Positions 50,832 through 61,172 of a stretch of DNA of 64,000 bases are shown here, piece after piece. The stretch is from Bradyrhizobium septentrionale (lineage in GTDB: Bacteria > Pseudomonadota > Alphaproteobacteria > Rhizobiales > Xanthobacteraceae): the NCBI RefSeq assembly GCF_011516645.4, contig NZ_CP088285.1:7272501-7336500 (forward strand), given 5' to 3'. Under the pieces are notes generated by a model. That model searched no databases. It had not been told where the DNA came from and was given only the letters and a program-made list of their open reading frames with translations. The first letter of the stretch is position 1, and every line of letters begins with the position of its first letter. Position numbers and translations under genes: made by a program.

Positions 50832-51527
50832 CTTCCCCTTTCCGCGAGCCTTCGCTTCAGCAATGCGCCGCTTATTTTCGGCTTCAAGGCTGGTGACCTT
50901 GGCTCCGCGCTTCGCTGCGTCCGTTAAAAACTCATAGATGCTTTCGGGGATAGGTCGAGGGATACCGTGGGTGCGTCGGTATATCCGCTGGAGTACGTCA
51001 AGGCGAATTGATGACGCAGTCTGGCTAATATCAAATTTGTCAGCCATGTCGCGGTCAGAGACCAACAGTGGATTCTCTACCAAGTAAGACGGCGCGAGAA
51101 AGGCCGCGGCAAATCGATCTGCGTCGCGTTCGTCGCGAACAATTGGGGCTGCAATTTTCTCTATCTTGCGTCCGGAGATATTTCGATGACGCGTCTTCTT
51201 GTGGCCAAGAAACACATGTCCAAACTCATGCGCAATCGTAAAGCGGGCGCGCTTACGTCCCGGTGGATTGCCTAGCACTTCGTTGGCAGCGGTAAACGTA
51301 CTCTCCTGCAGACTGAGGATGCCCGTTTCTGGATCAAAAGCAGCTAGGTCGTCCGGCATGTCCGCATCCGGAATGCGGACGTAGCCCTTTAGGAAGCCCA
51401 GATACTTAGCTTTGAATACCGCCGTGATCATGTCGGGCTTTAGGGTGAACTCGATCCCCAATGCCCTCCTTGCATCTCGCGCTACACGCTCGATGTCTTC
51501 GTCCTCATGATCACGGCGATGATTCAT
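50829..51527 (-). CDS. ImmA/IrrE family metallo-endopeptidase
   Basis: 232 residues. Zinc-protease motif HEFGHVFLGH preceded by RKRARFTIA, then RDERDADRFAAAFLAPSYLV (third-ligand region) and a helical C-terminal DISQTASSIRLDVLQRIYRRT. ImmA/IrrE proteases cleave phage or stress repressors; they often sit on mobile elements next to a repressor, but no HTH gene is here. ATG 51527 has gaggag. The gene lies nine bases after the nrdJ stop and is bracketed by two copies of the nrdJ end; composition is AT-richer than nrdJ. Confidence 0.88.
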   Translation of the reverse strand: MNHRRDHEDEDIERVARDARRALGIEFTLKPDMITAVFKAKYLGFLKGYVRIPDADMPDDLAAFDPETGILSLQESTFTAANEVLGNPPGRKRARFTIAHEFGHVFLGHKKTRHRNISGRKIEKIAAPIVRDERDADRFAAAFLAPSYLVENPLLVSDRDMADKFDISQTASSIRLDVLQRIYRRTHGIPRPIPESIYEFLTDAAKRGAKVTSLEAENKRRIAEAKARGKGK

Positions 51528-51536
51528 ATAGGCTCC

Positions 51537-54500
51537 TCACGAACACCCCGTCGTGCTTCCGCACGTATCGCACTTCATGCAGGTCCCATTCCGCACCAGC
51601 GTGAAGTTGCCGCACTCCGAGCACATCTCGCCTTCGTAGCCTTTGGCCTTCGCTTCGGCCCGGCGCTCGGCCTTGGACGGTGCTGCGGCTGCGGCGGTGC
51701 CGGCCTTGCTCCAGTTCAGCGCCTCGAGCTTCTCGGTCGGCGAGAGGTCGTGGCTGACCTCCTGCTTCAGGGCAACCGCGCCTTCGATGGTGTCGGAGAC
51801 GCCGCGGGCGGTTGCGCCGTGCGGAGCCAGCGCCGTGACGCGGCTGCCGCCGGCGGGCGCGTTGTCGGCGTTGCCGCTGACTGCGGACGAGCCGCCGCGC
51901 ATGACGACGAGGTTGTCGGTGCGCGAACGGGTCAAGCCCTTCGACACGTACTTCGTCGCCTGGTGGGTGGGGGCCTCATCCGGTTCCTTGCCTTCCTCGA
52001 CGCCCTTGCCGAGCGCGTCGAAGCCGCTTTCGTTCGGATCGACATGGGCCAGGTCGAAGCGGCTCATATAGCTCACCGCGAGCTCGCGGAAGACATAGTC
52101 GAGGATCGAGGTCGCGTACTTGATCGAGTCGTTGCCTTGCACCGGACCCGCGGGCTCGAAGCGGGTGAAGGTGAAGGCGTCGACATATTCTTCCAGCGGC
52201 ACGCCGTATTGCAGACCGAGTGAGACCGCGATCGCGAAGTTGTTGATGAAGGAGCGGAGTGCGGCGCCTTCCTTGTGCATGTCGATGAAGATCTCGCCGA
52301 GCCGTCCGTCGTCATATTCGCCGGTGCGCAGATAGACCTTGTGGCCGCCGACAACAGCCTTCTGGGTGTAACCCTTGCGGCGATCGGGCATCTTCTCGCG
52401 CTCGCGCATCACGATGATGCGCTCGACCAGCTTCTCGACGATCTTCTCCGAGACCTGGGCGGCACGCGCCGCCATCGGCTTCTCGTAGAGCGCTTCGACC
52501 GCATCGTCCTCGTCCTCATCGTCGGAGATGAGCTGCGAGTTGAGCGGCTGCGACAGTTTTGAACCGTCGCGGTAGAGCGCGTTGGCCTTCAGTGCCAGCT
52601 TCCACGACAGCAGGTAAGCGGACTTGCAGTCCTCCACCGTGGCGTCGTTCGGCATGTTGATGGTCTTGGAGATCGCGCCCGAGATGAACGGCTGGGAAGC
52701 CGCCATCATCCTTATGTGGCTCTCGACCGAGAGATAACGCTTGCCGATCTTGCCGCAGGGATTGGCGCAGTCGAACACGGGATAGTGCTCGGCCTTCAGG
52801 TGTGGCGCGCCTTCGACCGTCATCGCGCCGCAGATGTGCACGTTGGCGGCTTCGATCTCGCGTTTGGTGAAGCCAACCGCTGAGAGGAGGTCGAAGCCCG
52901 GCGCAGCAATGGCCTCGGAGCCGATGCCGAGCGTGTCGCGAATGAAGTCCTCGCCGAAGGTCCACTTGTTGAAGGCGAACTTGATGTCGAACGCGGTCGG
53001 CAGCGCCTTCTCGACCTTGGCGATGGCTTCATCGGTGAAGCCCTTGGTCTTCAAGGTCGAGGCGTTGATCCCGGGCGCATTGGACAGCGAGCCGTGGCCG
53101 ACGGCATAGGCTTCGATCTCGGCGATCTCGCTCTCGCGATAGCCGAGCGCGCGCAGCGCCGCCGGCACCGCCTGGTTGATGATCTTGAAGTAGCCGCCGC
53201 CGGCGAGCTTCTTGAACTTCACCAGCGCAAAATCAGGCTCGATGCCGGTGGTGTCGCAATCCATCACGAGGCCGATGGTGCCGGTCGGCGCCACCACGGT
53301 GGTCTGGGCGTTGCGATAGCCGTTGACTTCACCGAGCGCCAGTGCGTCGTCCCACGCCAGCTTGGCGTGCGCGACGATGTCGGCTTGCGGGCAGGAGGCA
53401 TGATCGAGCGGCACCGGGTTGACGGCGAGCGCCTCGTAACCACCGGCGTTGCCGTGGGCGGCGCGGCGGTGGTTGCGGATCACGCGCAGCATGTGCGCGG
53501 CGTTCTTCTTGTAGCCCGGGAAGGTGCCCAGTTCCGCGGCCATCTCGGCCGAGGTCTTGTAGGAGATGCCGGTCATCACAGCGGTCAGCGCGCCGCACAG
53601 CGAGCGGCCTTCCTTCGAGTCATAGGGCAGGCCCATGGTCATCAGCAGGCCGCCGATGTTTGCAAAACCGAGGCCGAGGGTGCGGAATTCGTAGGACAGC
53701 TCGGCGATCGCCTTCGACGGGAACTGGGCCATCATGACCGAGATTTCCAGCACGACGGTCCAGAGCCGGCAGAGGTGCTCGTAGGACTCGATGTCGAAGC
53801 GCTTGGTCGAGGTGTTGTAGAACGTCAGCAGGTTGGCCGAGGCCAGATTGCACGCCGTGTCGTCCAGGAACATGTATTCCGAGCACGGATTGGACGCGCG
53901 GATGTCGCCGGACGCCTTGCAGGTGTGCCAGTCGTTCATCGTGGTGTTGAAGTGCAGGCCGGGATCGGCGGAGGCCCAGGCGGCGTAACCGATCTTCTCC
54001 CAGAGGTCGCGGGCCTTCAGCGTCTTGGTCACCTTCTTGGTGGTGCGTCCGACGAGATTCCAGTCGCCGTCGGTTTCCACCGCACGCAGGAAGTCGTCCT
54101 TCAGCGAGACCGAGTTGTTGGAGTTCTGGCCGGAGACGGTCAGATACGCTTCGGAATCCCAGTCGGTGTCGTAAATGTCGAACGAGATGTCCTTGTAGCC
54201 CTGCTTGGCAAACTGGATGACGCGCTTGATGTAGTTGTCGGGCACGAGGCTGCGGCGTGCGAGCTTGATCTCGCGGCGCAGGGCAGGGTTCTTCTCGGGA
54301 TCGAAGCAATCGTCGCCACTGCCTTCGCAGTTCACGCAGGCCTTCATCACGGCCTTGAGGTGCTTCTGGTTGATCTTGGAGCCGGTGACGAGCGCTGCGA
54401 CCTTCTGCTCCTCCTTCACCTTCCAGTCGATATAGGTCTCGATGTCAGGGTGATCGGCATCGACCACGACCATCTTGGCGGCGCGGCGGGTGGTGCCGCC

Positions 54501-55310
54501 CGACTTGATCGCGCCCGCGGCGCGGTCGCCGATCTTGAGGAAGCTCATCAGGCCGGACGAGCGGCCGCCGCCGGAGAGCTTTTCGCCTTCGCCGCGCAGG
54601 CTGGAGAAGTTGGAGCCGGTGCCGGAGCCATATTTGAACAGGCGCGCCTCGCGCACCCAGAGGTCCATGATGCCGCCCTCGTTGACGAGGTCGTCGCCGA
54701 CGCCCTGGATGAAGCAGGCATGCGGCTGCGGATGCTCATAGGCCGACTTCGACTTGGTCAGCTTGCCGGTCTTCCAGTCCACGTAATAGTGGCCCTGGCC
54801 GGGGCCATCGACGCCATAGGCCCAATGCAGTCCGGTGTTGAACCACTGCGGCGAGTTCGGCGCGACCATCTGTTTTGCGAGCTGGAAGCGCAACTCGTCG
54901 AAGAAGGCGAGGGCGTCTTCTTCCGTGGAGAAGTAGCCGCCCTTCCAGCCCCAATAGGTCCAGCAGCCGGCGAGGCGATCGAACACCTGTTTTGCGCTGG
55001 TCTCGCCGACGATGCGCTCGTTCTCGGGCAGCAGGCTAAGCGCCTCGGTGTCGGGCACCGAACGCCACAGCCAGGACGGCACGGTCTCTTCCTCGACCTT
55101 CTTCAGGCGCGCGGCAACGCCGGCCTTGCGGAAATACTTCTGCGCCAGCACGTCGGAGGCGACCTGCGACCAGAACTCCGGCACCTCGACGTTCTCGGCG
55201 CGGAACACGACCGAGCCGTCCGGATTGCGGATCTCTGATGTGGTCAGGCGGAAATTGATCCCGGCATAGGGAGATTGTCCGCTGGTGGTATTGCGCCGAT
55301 CGATTCGCAT
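51537..55310 (-). CDS. nrdJ: Vitamin B12-dependent ribonucleoside-diphosphate reductase (class II)
   Basis: 1257 residues. Conserved catalytic-domain stretches [84 protein letters not shown] and [36 protein letters not shown], and a C-terminal zinc-ribbon CSECGNF...[14 protein letters not shown]. The enzyme reduces ribonucleotides with adenosylcobalamin, independent of oxygen. ATG 55310. I searched the upstream 500 bases for a cobalamin riboswitch and saw none. Its 3' end has been copied at 50740. Confidence 0.97.
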   Translation of the reverse strand: MRIDRRNTTSGQSPYAGINFRLTTSEIRNPDGSVVFRAENVEVPEFWSQVASDVLAQKYFRKAGVAARLKKVEEETVPSWLWRSVPDTEALSLLPENERIVGETSAKQVFDRLAGCWTYWGWKGGYFSTEEDALAFFDELRFQLAKQMVAPNSPQWFNTGLHWAYGVDGPGQGHYYVDWKTGKLTKSKSAYEHPQPHACFIQGVGDDLVNEGGIMDLWVREARLFKYGSGTGSNFSSLRGEGEKLSGGGRSSGLMSFLKIGDRAAGAIKSGGTTRRAAKMVVVDADHPDIETYIDWKVKEEQKVAALVTGSKINQKHLKAVMKACVNCEGSGDDCFDPEKNPALRREIKLARRSLVPDNYIKRVIQFAKQGYKDISFDIYDTDWDSEAYLTVSGQNSNNSVSLKDDFLRAVETDGDWNLVGRTTKKVTKTLKARDLWEKIGYAAWASADPGLHFNTTMNDWHTCKASGDIRASNPCSEYMFLDDTACNLASANLLTFYNTSTKRFDIESYEHLCRLWTVVLEISVMMAQFPSKAIAELSYEFRTLGLGFANIGGLLMTMGLPYDSKEGRSLCGALTAVMTGISYKTSAEMAAELGTFPGYKKNAAHMLRVIRNHRRAAHGNAGGYEALAVNPVPLDHASCPQADIVAHAKLAWDDALALGEVNGYRNAQTTVVAPTGTIGLVMDCDTTGIEPDFALVKFKKLAGGGYFKIINQAVPAALRALGYRESEIAEIEAYAVGHGSLSNAPGINASTLKTKGFTDEAIAKVEKALPTAFDIKFAFNKWTFGEDFIRDTLGIGSEAIAAPGFDLLSAVGFTKREIEAANVHICGAMTVEGAPHLKAEHYPVFDCANPCGKIGKRYLSVESHIRMMAASQPFISGAISKTINMPNDATVEDCKSAYLLSWKLALKANALYRDGSKLSQPLNSQLISDDEDEDDAVEALYEKPMAARAAQVSEKIVEKLVERIIVMREREKMPDRRKGYTQKAVVGGHKVYLRTGEYDDGRLGEIFIDMHKEGAALRSFINNFAIAVSLGLQYGVPLEEYVDAFTFTRFEPAGPVQGNDSIKYATSILDYVFRELAVSYMSRFDLAHVDPNESGFDALGKGVEEGKEPDEAPTHQATKYVSKGLTRSRTDNLVVMRGGSSAVSGNADNAPAGGSRVTALAPHGATARGVSDTIEGAVALKQEVSHDLSPTEKLEALNWSKAGTAAAAAPSKAERRAEAKAKGYEGEMCSECGNFTLVRNGTCMKCDTCGSTTGCS

Positions 55311-56131
55311 GGTCGAGCCCCGTCTCTTCTTCTGCCCGGCCCCACGTTTCTCCGCAGGTTGCCGGAATGTTATCTGTTCGCGGACTCAGGGAAAACGCGT
55401 CAGCACGCCTCCCGTCATCCGCAGCTCAGCCGGTGGACCCGGCCTGTTCTCTCAACCGCGCGGCGCCGGTTTGACCCGGCCCTGCGGCGGCACGATCCCG
55501 GCGCGGATCCCGACGTTGCGGGTCCTCCGGGTCATGCATTCAACGCCCCAAAACGCTTCACGCGACACGTCACGCGTACGCTTCTTTCGGGCCGGTTTTC
55601 GGCCTCTGTTTCCGGGTCCTTCGCGGCCCGTTTGTCGTCCCGAACCTAGCCCAAAGGACTCGGCCCAAAATCAGGGCAGACAAGCCCTTCACCCGCGGCC
55701 CAAAGGCCTGGCGGAGTGGTCATTTTGGTACCCTTGTGGGAGCGACCGGCGGGAACCCAAACACACTCGCGCCGAACAGGTTGAAAACTAGGCCATGTCC
55801 GTCTCACCCGTCAAGGACTAGTACGAGTTTCTGAATCAAGCACTAAATATGGTGGATGGAGGGGGATAACAGGGGTCGGTGCCGCGCCTGTGATCGAGCC
55901 AACTATCGGTGAGTCCTCAGGGATTCCCAAGCCAAAAAAATTCGCGCCGCCTGTGGATTGGAGTTTCGCCCCGCTGTTCACAGGCGAAGTTTTTATTCGC
56001 CGTCCCGGATTGAATTTTAGGGACTCACGTAGGGCTACGGGCAAACTACGGATCAGGCATGTCAGGGGCGTGATGGTCGGGCGACAAAATCGCGGGCAAG
56101 CTGTGATCGACTCACATCCCTGCCGGGTTCC
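55311..56131. other. Intergenic region between nrdJ and EamA gene
   Basis: 821 bases separating outward-facing genes, unusually long here. Overlapping open frames exist but show no recognised protein. Around 55950-56000 there are two hairpins in AT-richer sequence: gcctgtg/cacaggc and gcgaa/ttcgc. No cobalamin-riboswitch core (GCCACTG) is visible on the minus strand. Confidence 0.5.
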
Positions 56132-57025
56132 ATGACAGATCAGAAGCCTCACGCGCGGCCGCGCCTTGCGCCCGCCGGCCTGATGTTCCTCGCCATCACC
56201 TCGGTGGGCTGGGGGTTCAACTGGCCGTCCACAAAATTCCTGCTCAGCGAGCTGCCGCCGCTGACCTTGCGCGGCACCACCGGCGTGATCGGCGCGGTGC
56301 TGCTGGCGTTGCTGGCCGTGATCCGCGCCCAGAGCCTGCATGTCGAGGCCCGGCTGTGGCCGCGGCTCGTGCTCTATGCGGCGCTCAACGTCACCGGCTG
56401 GATGGTGCTGATGGGGCTGGCGCTGCTCTGGCTGCCGGCGAGCGAGACCGCATTGATCGCCTACACCATGCCGGTGTGGGCTTCGCTCTTGGCCTGGCCG
56501 GTGCTCGGCGAGCGGCCGACGCTGCTGCGGACCATCGCACTGGTGATGGCGTTCGCGGGGCTTGCCGCGATCATGGGTGGCAACGGCATTTCCGCCAGCA
56601 AGGAGAAGCTGCCGGGAATCATCATGGCGCTCGGCGGCGCGTTCGGCTTTGCGCTCGGTACGGTGCTGGCGAAGAAATATCCGCTGGTGATGCCGCCGAT
56701 CCCGGCCGCGGCCTGGCAGATCGGCCTCGGCTGCGTGCCGATCGCAATCGTCGGCCTGCTGATCGAGACCACGCATCTCGAGCGGGTGACGACGGTCGGC
56801 TGGTGGCTCCTGGTCTATTCGACCCTGATCCAGTTCTGCGTCGCCTATGTCGCGTGGTTTGCCGCGCTCGCCCGCCTGCCGGCCTCGGTGGCGGCGATCG
56901 GCACCATGGCAGTGCCTGTCATCGGCGTGGTGGCCTCCGCCATTGCGCTCGGCGAGCCGCTCGGGCCGATCCAGATCACCGCGCTGCTGTTCACGCTCGC
57001 CGGCGTCGCGCTGGCGACAAGGTAG
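56132..57025 (+). CDS. EamA/DMT family transporter, paralogue 1
   Basis: 297 residues with ten hydrophobic segments in two EamA repeats: LMFLAITSVGWGFNWPSTKFLLSELPPLTLRG, VWASLLAWPVLGERPT, then KLPGIIMALGGAFGFALGTVLAKKYPLVMPPI, STLIQFCVAYVAWFAALARLPAS and GTMAVPVIGVVASAIALGEPL. Exporter of a metabolite, not identifiable. Closely related to the gene at 60211. Confidence 0.92.
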   Translation: MTDQKPHARPRLAPAGLMFLAITSVGWGFNWPSTKFLLSELPPLTLRGTTGVIGAVLLALLAVIRAQSLHVEARLWPRLVLYAALNVTGWMVLMGLALLWLPASETALIAYTMPVWASLLAWPVLGERPTLLRTIALVMAFAGLAAIMGGNGISASKEKLPGIIMALGGAFGFALGTVLAKKYPLVMPPIPAAAWQIGLGCVPIAIVGLLIETTHLERVTTVGWWLLVYSTLIQFCVAYVAWFAALARLPASVAAIGTMAVPVIGVVASAIALGEPLGPIQITALLFTLAGVALATR

Positions 57026-57369
57026 CTGCGTCTCGCTCTGCGCCACAAACTCGTCATGCCCGGCCCTGTGCCGGGCATCCACGTCTTGGCCTCAGAGCAA
57101 AAGAAGACGTGGATGGCCGCGACAAGCCCGGCCATGACGACGTGGCAACGTCAGTTGCAGAAGTCCGTAAATGCAACATGCGACAGCCCCAGGGTGAAGG
57201 GCGCCTGCACAATTTCCGAATAACGGAAATATATCGCTGATTAGCCCGTCAAGGCACCGTGGCGAACGTCGGCGGCCGTCGGCTCCTTTGCATGGGGTTG
57301 TTTTCGATATTTTGGCAGTGCACCCCTGCGATCGCCCTGCCGCAACCGAGGAGAGGTCGAGGCGTCGCA
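57026..57369. other. Intergenic region with an inverted repeat element
   Basis: 344 bases between convergent genes. The first part is the repeat at 57052-57141; the rest (57142-57369) shows no gene or terminator. Confidence 0.5.
57052..57141. repeat. Intergenic inverted repeat (cgtcatgcccggcc...ggccatgacga)
   Basis: cgtcatgcccggcc at the left and ggccatgacgac at the right with an inner cacgtctt/aagacgtg pair (about 57089-57113). Short palindromic intergenic repeat typical of this group; could act as a bidirectional terminator for the convergent genes. Confidence 0.7.
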
Positions 57370-59607
57370 TCACTCGCCGAGCGCTTGCTGCAGCATGCTG
57401 GAGAGCTGCGCCTTGCGGTAGGGCTTTGCGAGCAGCAGCACGCCCTCGTCGAGGCGGCCGTGATGCACGATCGCGTTCTCGGTGTAGCCCGAGGTGTAGA
57501 GCACCTTGAGGCCGGGCCGCCGTTTTCTCACTTCGTCGGCGAGCTGGCGGCCGTTCATGCCGCCCGGCATGATGACGTCGGTGAACAGCAGGTCGAACTT
57601 CTCGCCCTTGTCGACCAGCGCCAGCGCCGCGCGGGCGTCGGGCACGGCAATGGTCTTGTAGCCGAGGGCGCCAAGCTGCGTGACGACGTAGTTGCGCACC
57701 AGCTGGTCGTCCTCCACCACAAGGATGACTTCGCTGCCGCGCCGCACCGGCTCCGGCTCCGGAGCCGTCGCCTCGACCTGGCCGCGGGCAGGCGGCAGAT
57801 AGAGCTTGATCGTGGTGCCGTGGCCTTCCTCGCTGTAGATCTTGATGTGGCCGCCGGACTGCTTGACGAAGCCGTACACCATGCTCATGCCGAGGCCGGA
57901 GCCCTTGCCGACCTCCTTGGTGGTGAAGAACGGCTCGAACACCTTGTCCTGCACCGCGTGCGACATGCCGGTGCCGGTGTCGCTGACCGCGAGCAGCACA
58001 TAACGGCCCGGCGTGATGTCGGGATTAACAGCAGCAAAGTTGTCGTCGAGCACGATGTTCTTGGTCTCGAACAAAAGTTTGCCGCCGTTCGGCATCGCGT
58101 CGCGGGAGTTGATCGCCATGTTGAGCAGCGAGTTGGCGAGCTGCGAGGGATCGATATGGACGCTGGCGACATCGGGGGCGAGCACGGAATCGATCTCGAT
58201 CTGCTCGCCGAGCGTCGGCCGCAGCAGTTTTGCGATATCGACCACGGTGCCGTTGATGTCGACGGTGCGCGGCTCGAGCGGCTGGCGGCGGGCGAAGGCG
58301 AGCAGATGCTGGATCAGCTCGCGGCAGCGCTCGGCGGCGCGGTCGATCAATTCGGCGGTTTGCGCCAGCTTCGGCTGGTTGCGCAGGCTGTCGACCAGCG
58401 TCTCGGTGGTGCCGGTGATGACCGTCAGCATGTTGTTGAAGTCGTGCGCGACACCGCCGGTCAGCTTGCCGATGGCATCGAGCTTCTGCGCCTGCTGCAG
58501 CTTGTGCTCGGTTTCGCGCGAAGCGGTGATGTCGTGATAGATCAGCGCGGCGCCGGTGATGGCGTCGTCGCCGTCGCGCAGCGGGCAACCCGACACCACG
58601 AGGTGAATCGGGGGCGCGCCGCGGACCGGCTTGGCGACGAATTCCAGCCCGTCGAATTCCTCGCCGCGCAAGGCCTTGGCCGAGGGCATGTCGTCGGCCT
58701 GCATCGGCGTCTCGCCGTCGGACTGGAACACGTTGCTCATTGCGCGCAGCTGCCGGAGCGTCATGCCCGGTTTGTAGCGCAGCATCTTCTCTGCGGCCGG
58801 GTTCGAGAGCAGCACGACGCCGGCGGCATCGATCACCAGCACCGCCTCCGCCATGCTGCGGAAGGTGGTTTCCATCACCGAGGTGGAGCGGCGCAGCCCT
58901 TCGAGCGCGGCGCCGAGATCCTTGGTGCGTTCGGCGACCTTGCCCTCGAGCGACAAATTGGTGGCCTTGGTGGCAGAGAGCGCGCCCTGCAGTTCGCGGC
59001 TGGCGCGGCGGGCCGCGAGCGTCAGCGCGACCGCAAGCAGCAGGATCAGCACCACGCCGGCGAGGTCGATCGCCAGCAGCAGCCGTCCGTTTGTCTTCGA
59101 CTGTCCGGTGCGAATCCCGAGCAGGCGGCGCTCTTCGGTCACCAGGCGGTCGAGTGCCGCTCCAACCCTGTCCATCAGCGCGCGGCTCTCGCCCGCGGAG
59201 ATCAGCGCGGCGGCGCCGGCGGTGTCGCCCGCGTTGCGCAAGCGGATCAGTTCGGCGCCGAGCGCGATGGCGCGCTTGACGTCTGCCCTGGCGCCCGTGA
59301 TCAGCTGCGCCTCGTCGGGGGCCGACTTCACCGCGGCCATCAGGCCGTCGAAGGCGGCGGTGAGGGCTGTGCTCTGCTCACGGAATTCGTCGGCGAAGGA
59401 GGCGTCGCCGGTCAGCGCGAAGCCGCGTGCCGCGCTTTCGACGCTGCGCGGCAGCGCCCGCGCATCCGAAATGCGCTTGAGGATGCTGAGCGTGCGCTCG
59501 ACCGAATCGATCTCGCTGCGCGCCCTGACGTCAAGCCCGATCGACGCCGCGCTGATGACGAGAAGGATCGCAAGGCCGCTGCCGAGGATGAGACGTTGGG
59601 AAGCCAT
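57370..59607 (-). CDS. Hybrid sensor histidine kinase (CHASE3-PAS-HisKA-REC)
   Basis: 745 residues. N-terminal membrane segment (LILGSGLAILLVISAASIGL), a CHASE3-like periplasmic helical domain with ALTGDASFADEF, a second membrane segment (AIDLAGVVLILLLAVALTLAA), a PAS domain (FRSMAEAVLVIDAAGVVLLSN), HisKA with GGVAHDFNN (phosphorylated His388), a HATPase with DTGTGM and GKGSGLGMSMVYGFV, and a C-terminal receiver with FTDVIMP (Asp677). The last two signals pass to the response regulator encoded 19 bases downstream. Ligand unknown. Confidence 0.94.
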   Translation of the reverse strand: MASQRLILGSGLAILLVISAASIGLDVRARSEIDSVERTLSILKRISDARALPRSVESAARGFALTGDASFADEFREQSTALTAAFDGLMAAVKSAPDEAQLITGARADVKRAIALGAELIRLRNAGDTAGAAALISAGESRALMDRVGAALDRLVTEERRLLGIRTGQSKTNGRLLLAIDLAGVVLILLLAVALTLAARRASRELQGALSATKATNLSLEGKVAERTKDLGAALEGLRRSTSVMETTFRSMAEAVLVIDAAGVVLLSNPAAEKMLRYKPGMTLRQLRAMSNVFQSDGETPMQADDMPSAKALRGEEFDGLEFVAKPVRGAPPIHLVVSGCPLRDGDDAITGAALIYHDITASRETEHKLQQAQKLDAIGKLTGGVAHDFNNMLTVITGTTETLVDSLRNQPKLAQTAELIDRAAERCRELIQHLLAFARRQPLEPRTVDINGTVVDIAKLLRPTLGEQIEIDSVLAPDVASVHIDPSQLANSLLNMAINSRDAMPNGGKLLFETKNIVLDDNFAAVNPDITPGRYVLLAVSDTGTGMSHAVQDKVFEPFFTTKEVGKGSGLGMSMVYGFVKQSGGHIKIYSEEGHGTTIKLYLPPARGQVEATAPEPEPVRRGSEVILVVEDDQLVRNYVVTQLGALGYKTIAVPDARAALALVDKGEKFDLLFTDVIMPGGMNGRQLADEVRKRRPGLKVLYTSGYTENAIVHHGRLDEGVLLLAKPYRKAQLSSMLQQALGE

Positions 59608-59626
59608 CGACGATTAGTACGAGCAA

Positions 59627-60031
59627 TTACTTCGAAAGACGAGCGGAAGGAGTGTACTTCGCCAGACATTCGTTCACGGCGGCAATCAGCGCCTGCGGGG
59701 TAAACGGCTTGCGCAGGCAGGCGGACGCACCGAGCTCGATCGTCATCCGCAGGAAGTCCGGCGCGCGGTCGGCATTGGCGAAAGCGTAGCCGGACATCGC
59801 GATCACAGGAATATCGGGGGCGCGTTCGTGGAAGATCCGGATCGCCTCGAAGCCCCGCATATGCGGCATGAAGACGTCGACCAGCATCACGTCGAACGCG
59901 CCGTTCTCCAGCGCGCGCATGCCGGCCTCACCGCCGTCGGCGACGATGACCTCGAAGCCCTGGCGCTGCAAACAGACCTCGATGGCAACGCACACCATCG
60001 GGTCGTCATCGACCACGAGAACGCTCGGCAC
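59627..60031 (-). CDS. Response regulator, receiver-only
   Basis: 134 residues, a single receiver domain: SVLVVDDDPMVC (acidic pocket D8-D10), FDVMLVDVFMPHM with phospho-acceptor Asp52, and CLRKPFTPQ with the conserved lysine. No DNA-binding output, so a CheY-like phosphorelay partner. Encoded just upstream of the kinase gene in the same direction, so the two form an operon and the regulator may shuttle phosphate to or from the kinase's receiver. Confidence 0.92.
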   Translation of the reverse strand: MPSVLVVDDDPMVCVAIEVCLQRQGFEVIVADGGEAGMRALENGAFDVMLVDVFMPHMRGFEAIRIFHERAPDIPVIAMSGYAFANADRAPDFLRMTIELGASACLRKPFTPQALIAAVNECLAKYTPSARLSK

Positions 60032-60210
60032 GATGCATCCTCTTGCTATGGCCTCGCGTGCCGGCGACTCGCTTGGCCCGTTTGCCGATTAAGGCGGAAC
60101 CGCGACGGAAAGTCTGTATCATAGAATGCATATGCTGTTTGCTGACAAGCTGATTTCAAGCTAGCCCTGACACATCACTTGTATTTGTCCATTCCCTTTA
60201 CGACAGGTCC

Positions 60211-61107
60211 ATGACCGCAGTTCCAGCCGCCGGCCGCGCTCCGCTGTCACCGCTTGGGCTCGCATTCCTGGTGGTAGCCTCGACCGGCTGGGGACTCAAC
60301 TTCCCGATCATGAAATTTCTGCTGAGCGAGTGGCCGCCGTTGTGCTCGCGCGGGCTGTGCGGCGTGGTCGGCGCGCTCGCGCTCGGTCTGATGGCGGTCG
60401 CGCGGGGGCAGACACTGCGCGTTCCGCCGGGCATGTGGTGGCGGCTTGCCCTGGTCTCGACGCTTTCGATCGGCGGCTGGGTCGCCTCGATGGGGCTGGC
60501 GCTGATCTGGCTGCGGGCCAGCGAGGCGGCCGTGCTCGGGATCACGATCCCGGTGTGGGTCGCGCTGGTGGCCTGGCCGGTGCTCGGCGAGCGGGTGTCG
60601 CTGCCGCGCGCGCTTTCGCTTGCGGTGGCGCTCGCCGGCATCGCAGCGCTGATCGGCGGCGGCGGTCTCGACGCAAGCCTCGGCAAGTTGCCGGGCATTC
60701 TGTTCGCGCTCGCGGGCGCGGTCTGTGTCGGGCTTGGCACCGTGCTGACCAAGTCCTTCAAGCTCGCGATGCCGCCATTGTCGCTCGCGGCCTGGCAGCT
60801 TGGGATCGGCTGCGTGCCGATCGCGATCATCGGCGTCGTGATCGAGCAACCGCAACTGGCGGCGCTGTCGCGGTTCGGCTGGGCGTCGATGATCTACATG
60901 ACGCTGATCCAGTTCTGCCTTTGCTATGTCTGCTGGTTCGCCGCGCTGGCGCGGCTGCCGGCGGCAACCGCGTCGATCGGCACGCTGCTGGTGCCGGTCG
61001 TCGGCGTATTGGCGGCAGCGGCGATGCTGCGCGAGCCGCTCAGCACCAGCGATATCGCGGCGCTGGTGGTGACGTTCGCAGCCGTCGCGGTGGCCTTGCG
61101 CACGTGA
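60211..61107 (+). CDS. EamA/DMT family transporter, paralogue 2
   Basis: 298 residues with the same ten-helix EamA layout as the gene at 56132: LAFLVVASTGWGLNFPIMKFLLSEWPPLCSRGLCGVVGAL, VWVALVAWPVLGERVS, KLPGILFALAGAVCVGLGTVLTKSFKLAMPPL, TLIQFCLCYVCWFAALARLPAA, GTLLVPVVGVLAAAAMLREPL. The two are clearly paralogues. Substrate unknown. Divergent from the response regulator gene, 179 bases away. Confidence 0.92.
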   Translation: MTAVPAAGRAPLSPLGLAFLVVASTGWGLNFPIMKFLLSEWPPLCSRGLCGVVGALALGLMAVARGQTLRVPPGMWWRLALVSTLSIGGWVASMGLALIWLRASEAAVLGITIPVWVALVAWPVLGERVSLPRALSLAVALAGIAALIGGGGLDASLGKLPGILFALAGAVCVGLGTVLTKSFKLAMPPLSLAAWQLGIGCVPIAIIGVVIEQPQLAALSRFGWASMIYMTLIQFCLCYVCWFAALARLPAATASIGTLLVPVVGVLAAAAMLREPLSTSDIAALVVTFAAVAVALRT

Positions 61108-61121
61108 ACTTTGCGCACATG

Positions 61122-61148
61122 AAAAAGGGCGGCGTTGCCGCCGCCCTT
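61122..61148 (-). terminator. Terminator of the BA14K-like gene
   Basis: aagggcggc (61125-61133) pairs with gccgccctt (61140-61148). On the minus strand it is followed by a run of five T (complement of 61122-61126). Can also partly act on the plus strand after the EamA gene. Confidence 0.8.
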
Positions 61149-61172
61149 CGCTAGCTGGAATTCAGACTGCGG

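Noticed and set aside
53094..55238. 714-codon plus-strand frame opposite nrdJ
   Set aside because: Shadow of nrdJ caused by high GC content; no domain features.
55311..55810. Cobalamin riboswitch upstream of nrdJ
   Set aside because: Expected from the B12 dependence, but neither the GCCACTG core nor the GGGAA/AATCC helices were seen on the minus strand.
57259..59703. 814-codon plus-strand frame opposite the histidine kinase
   Set aside because: Shadow; the kinase on the other strand has all its motifs.
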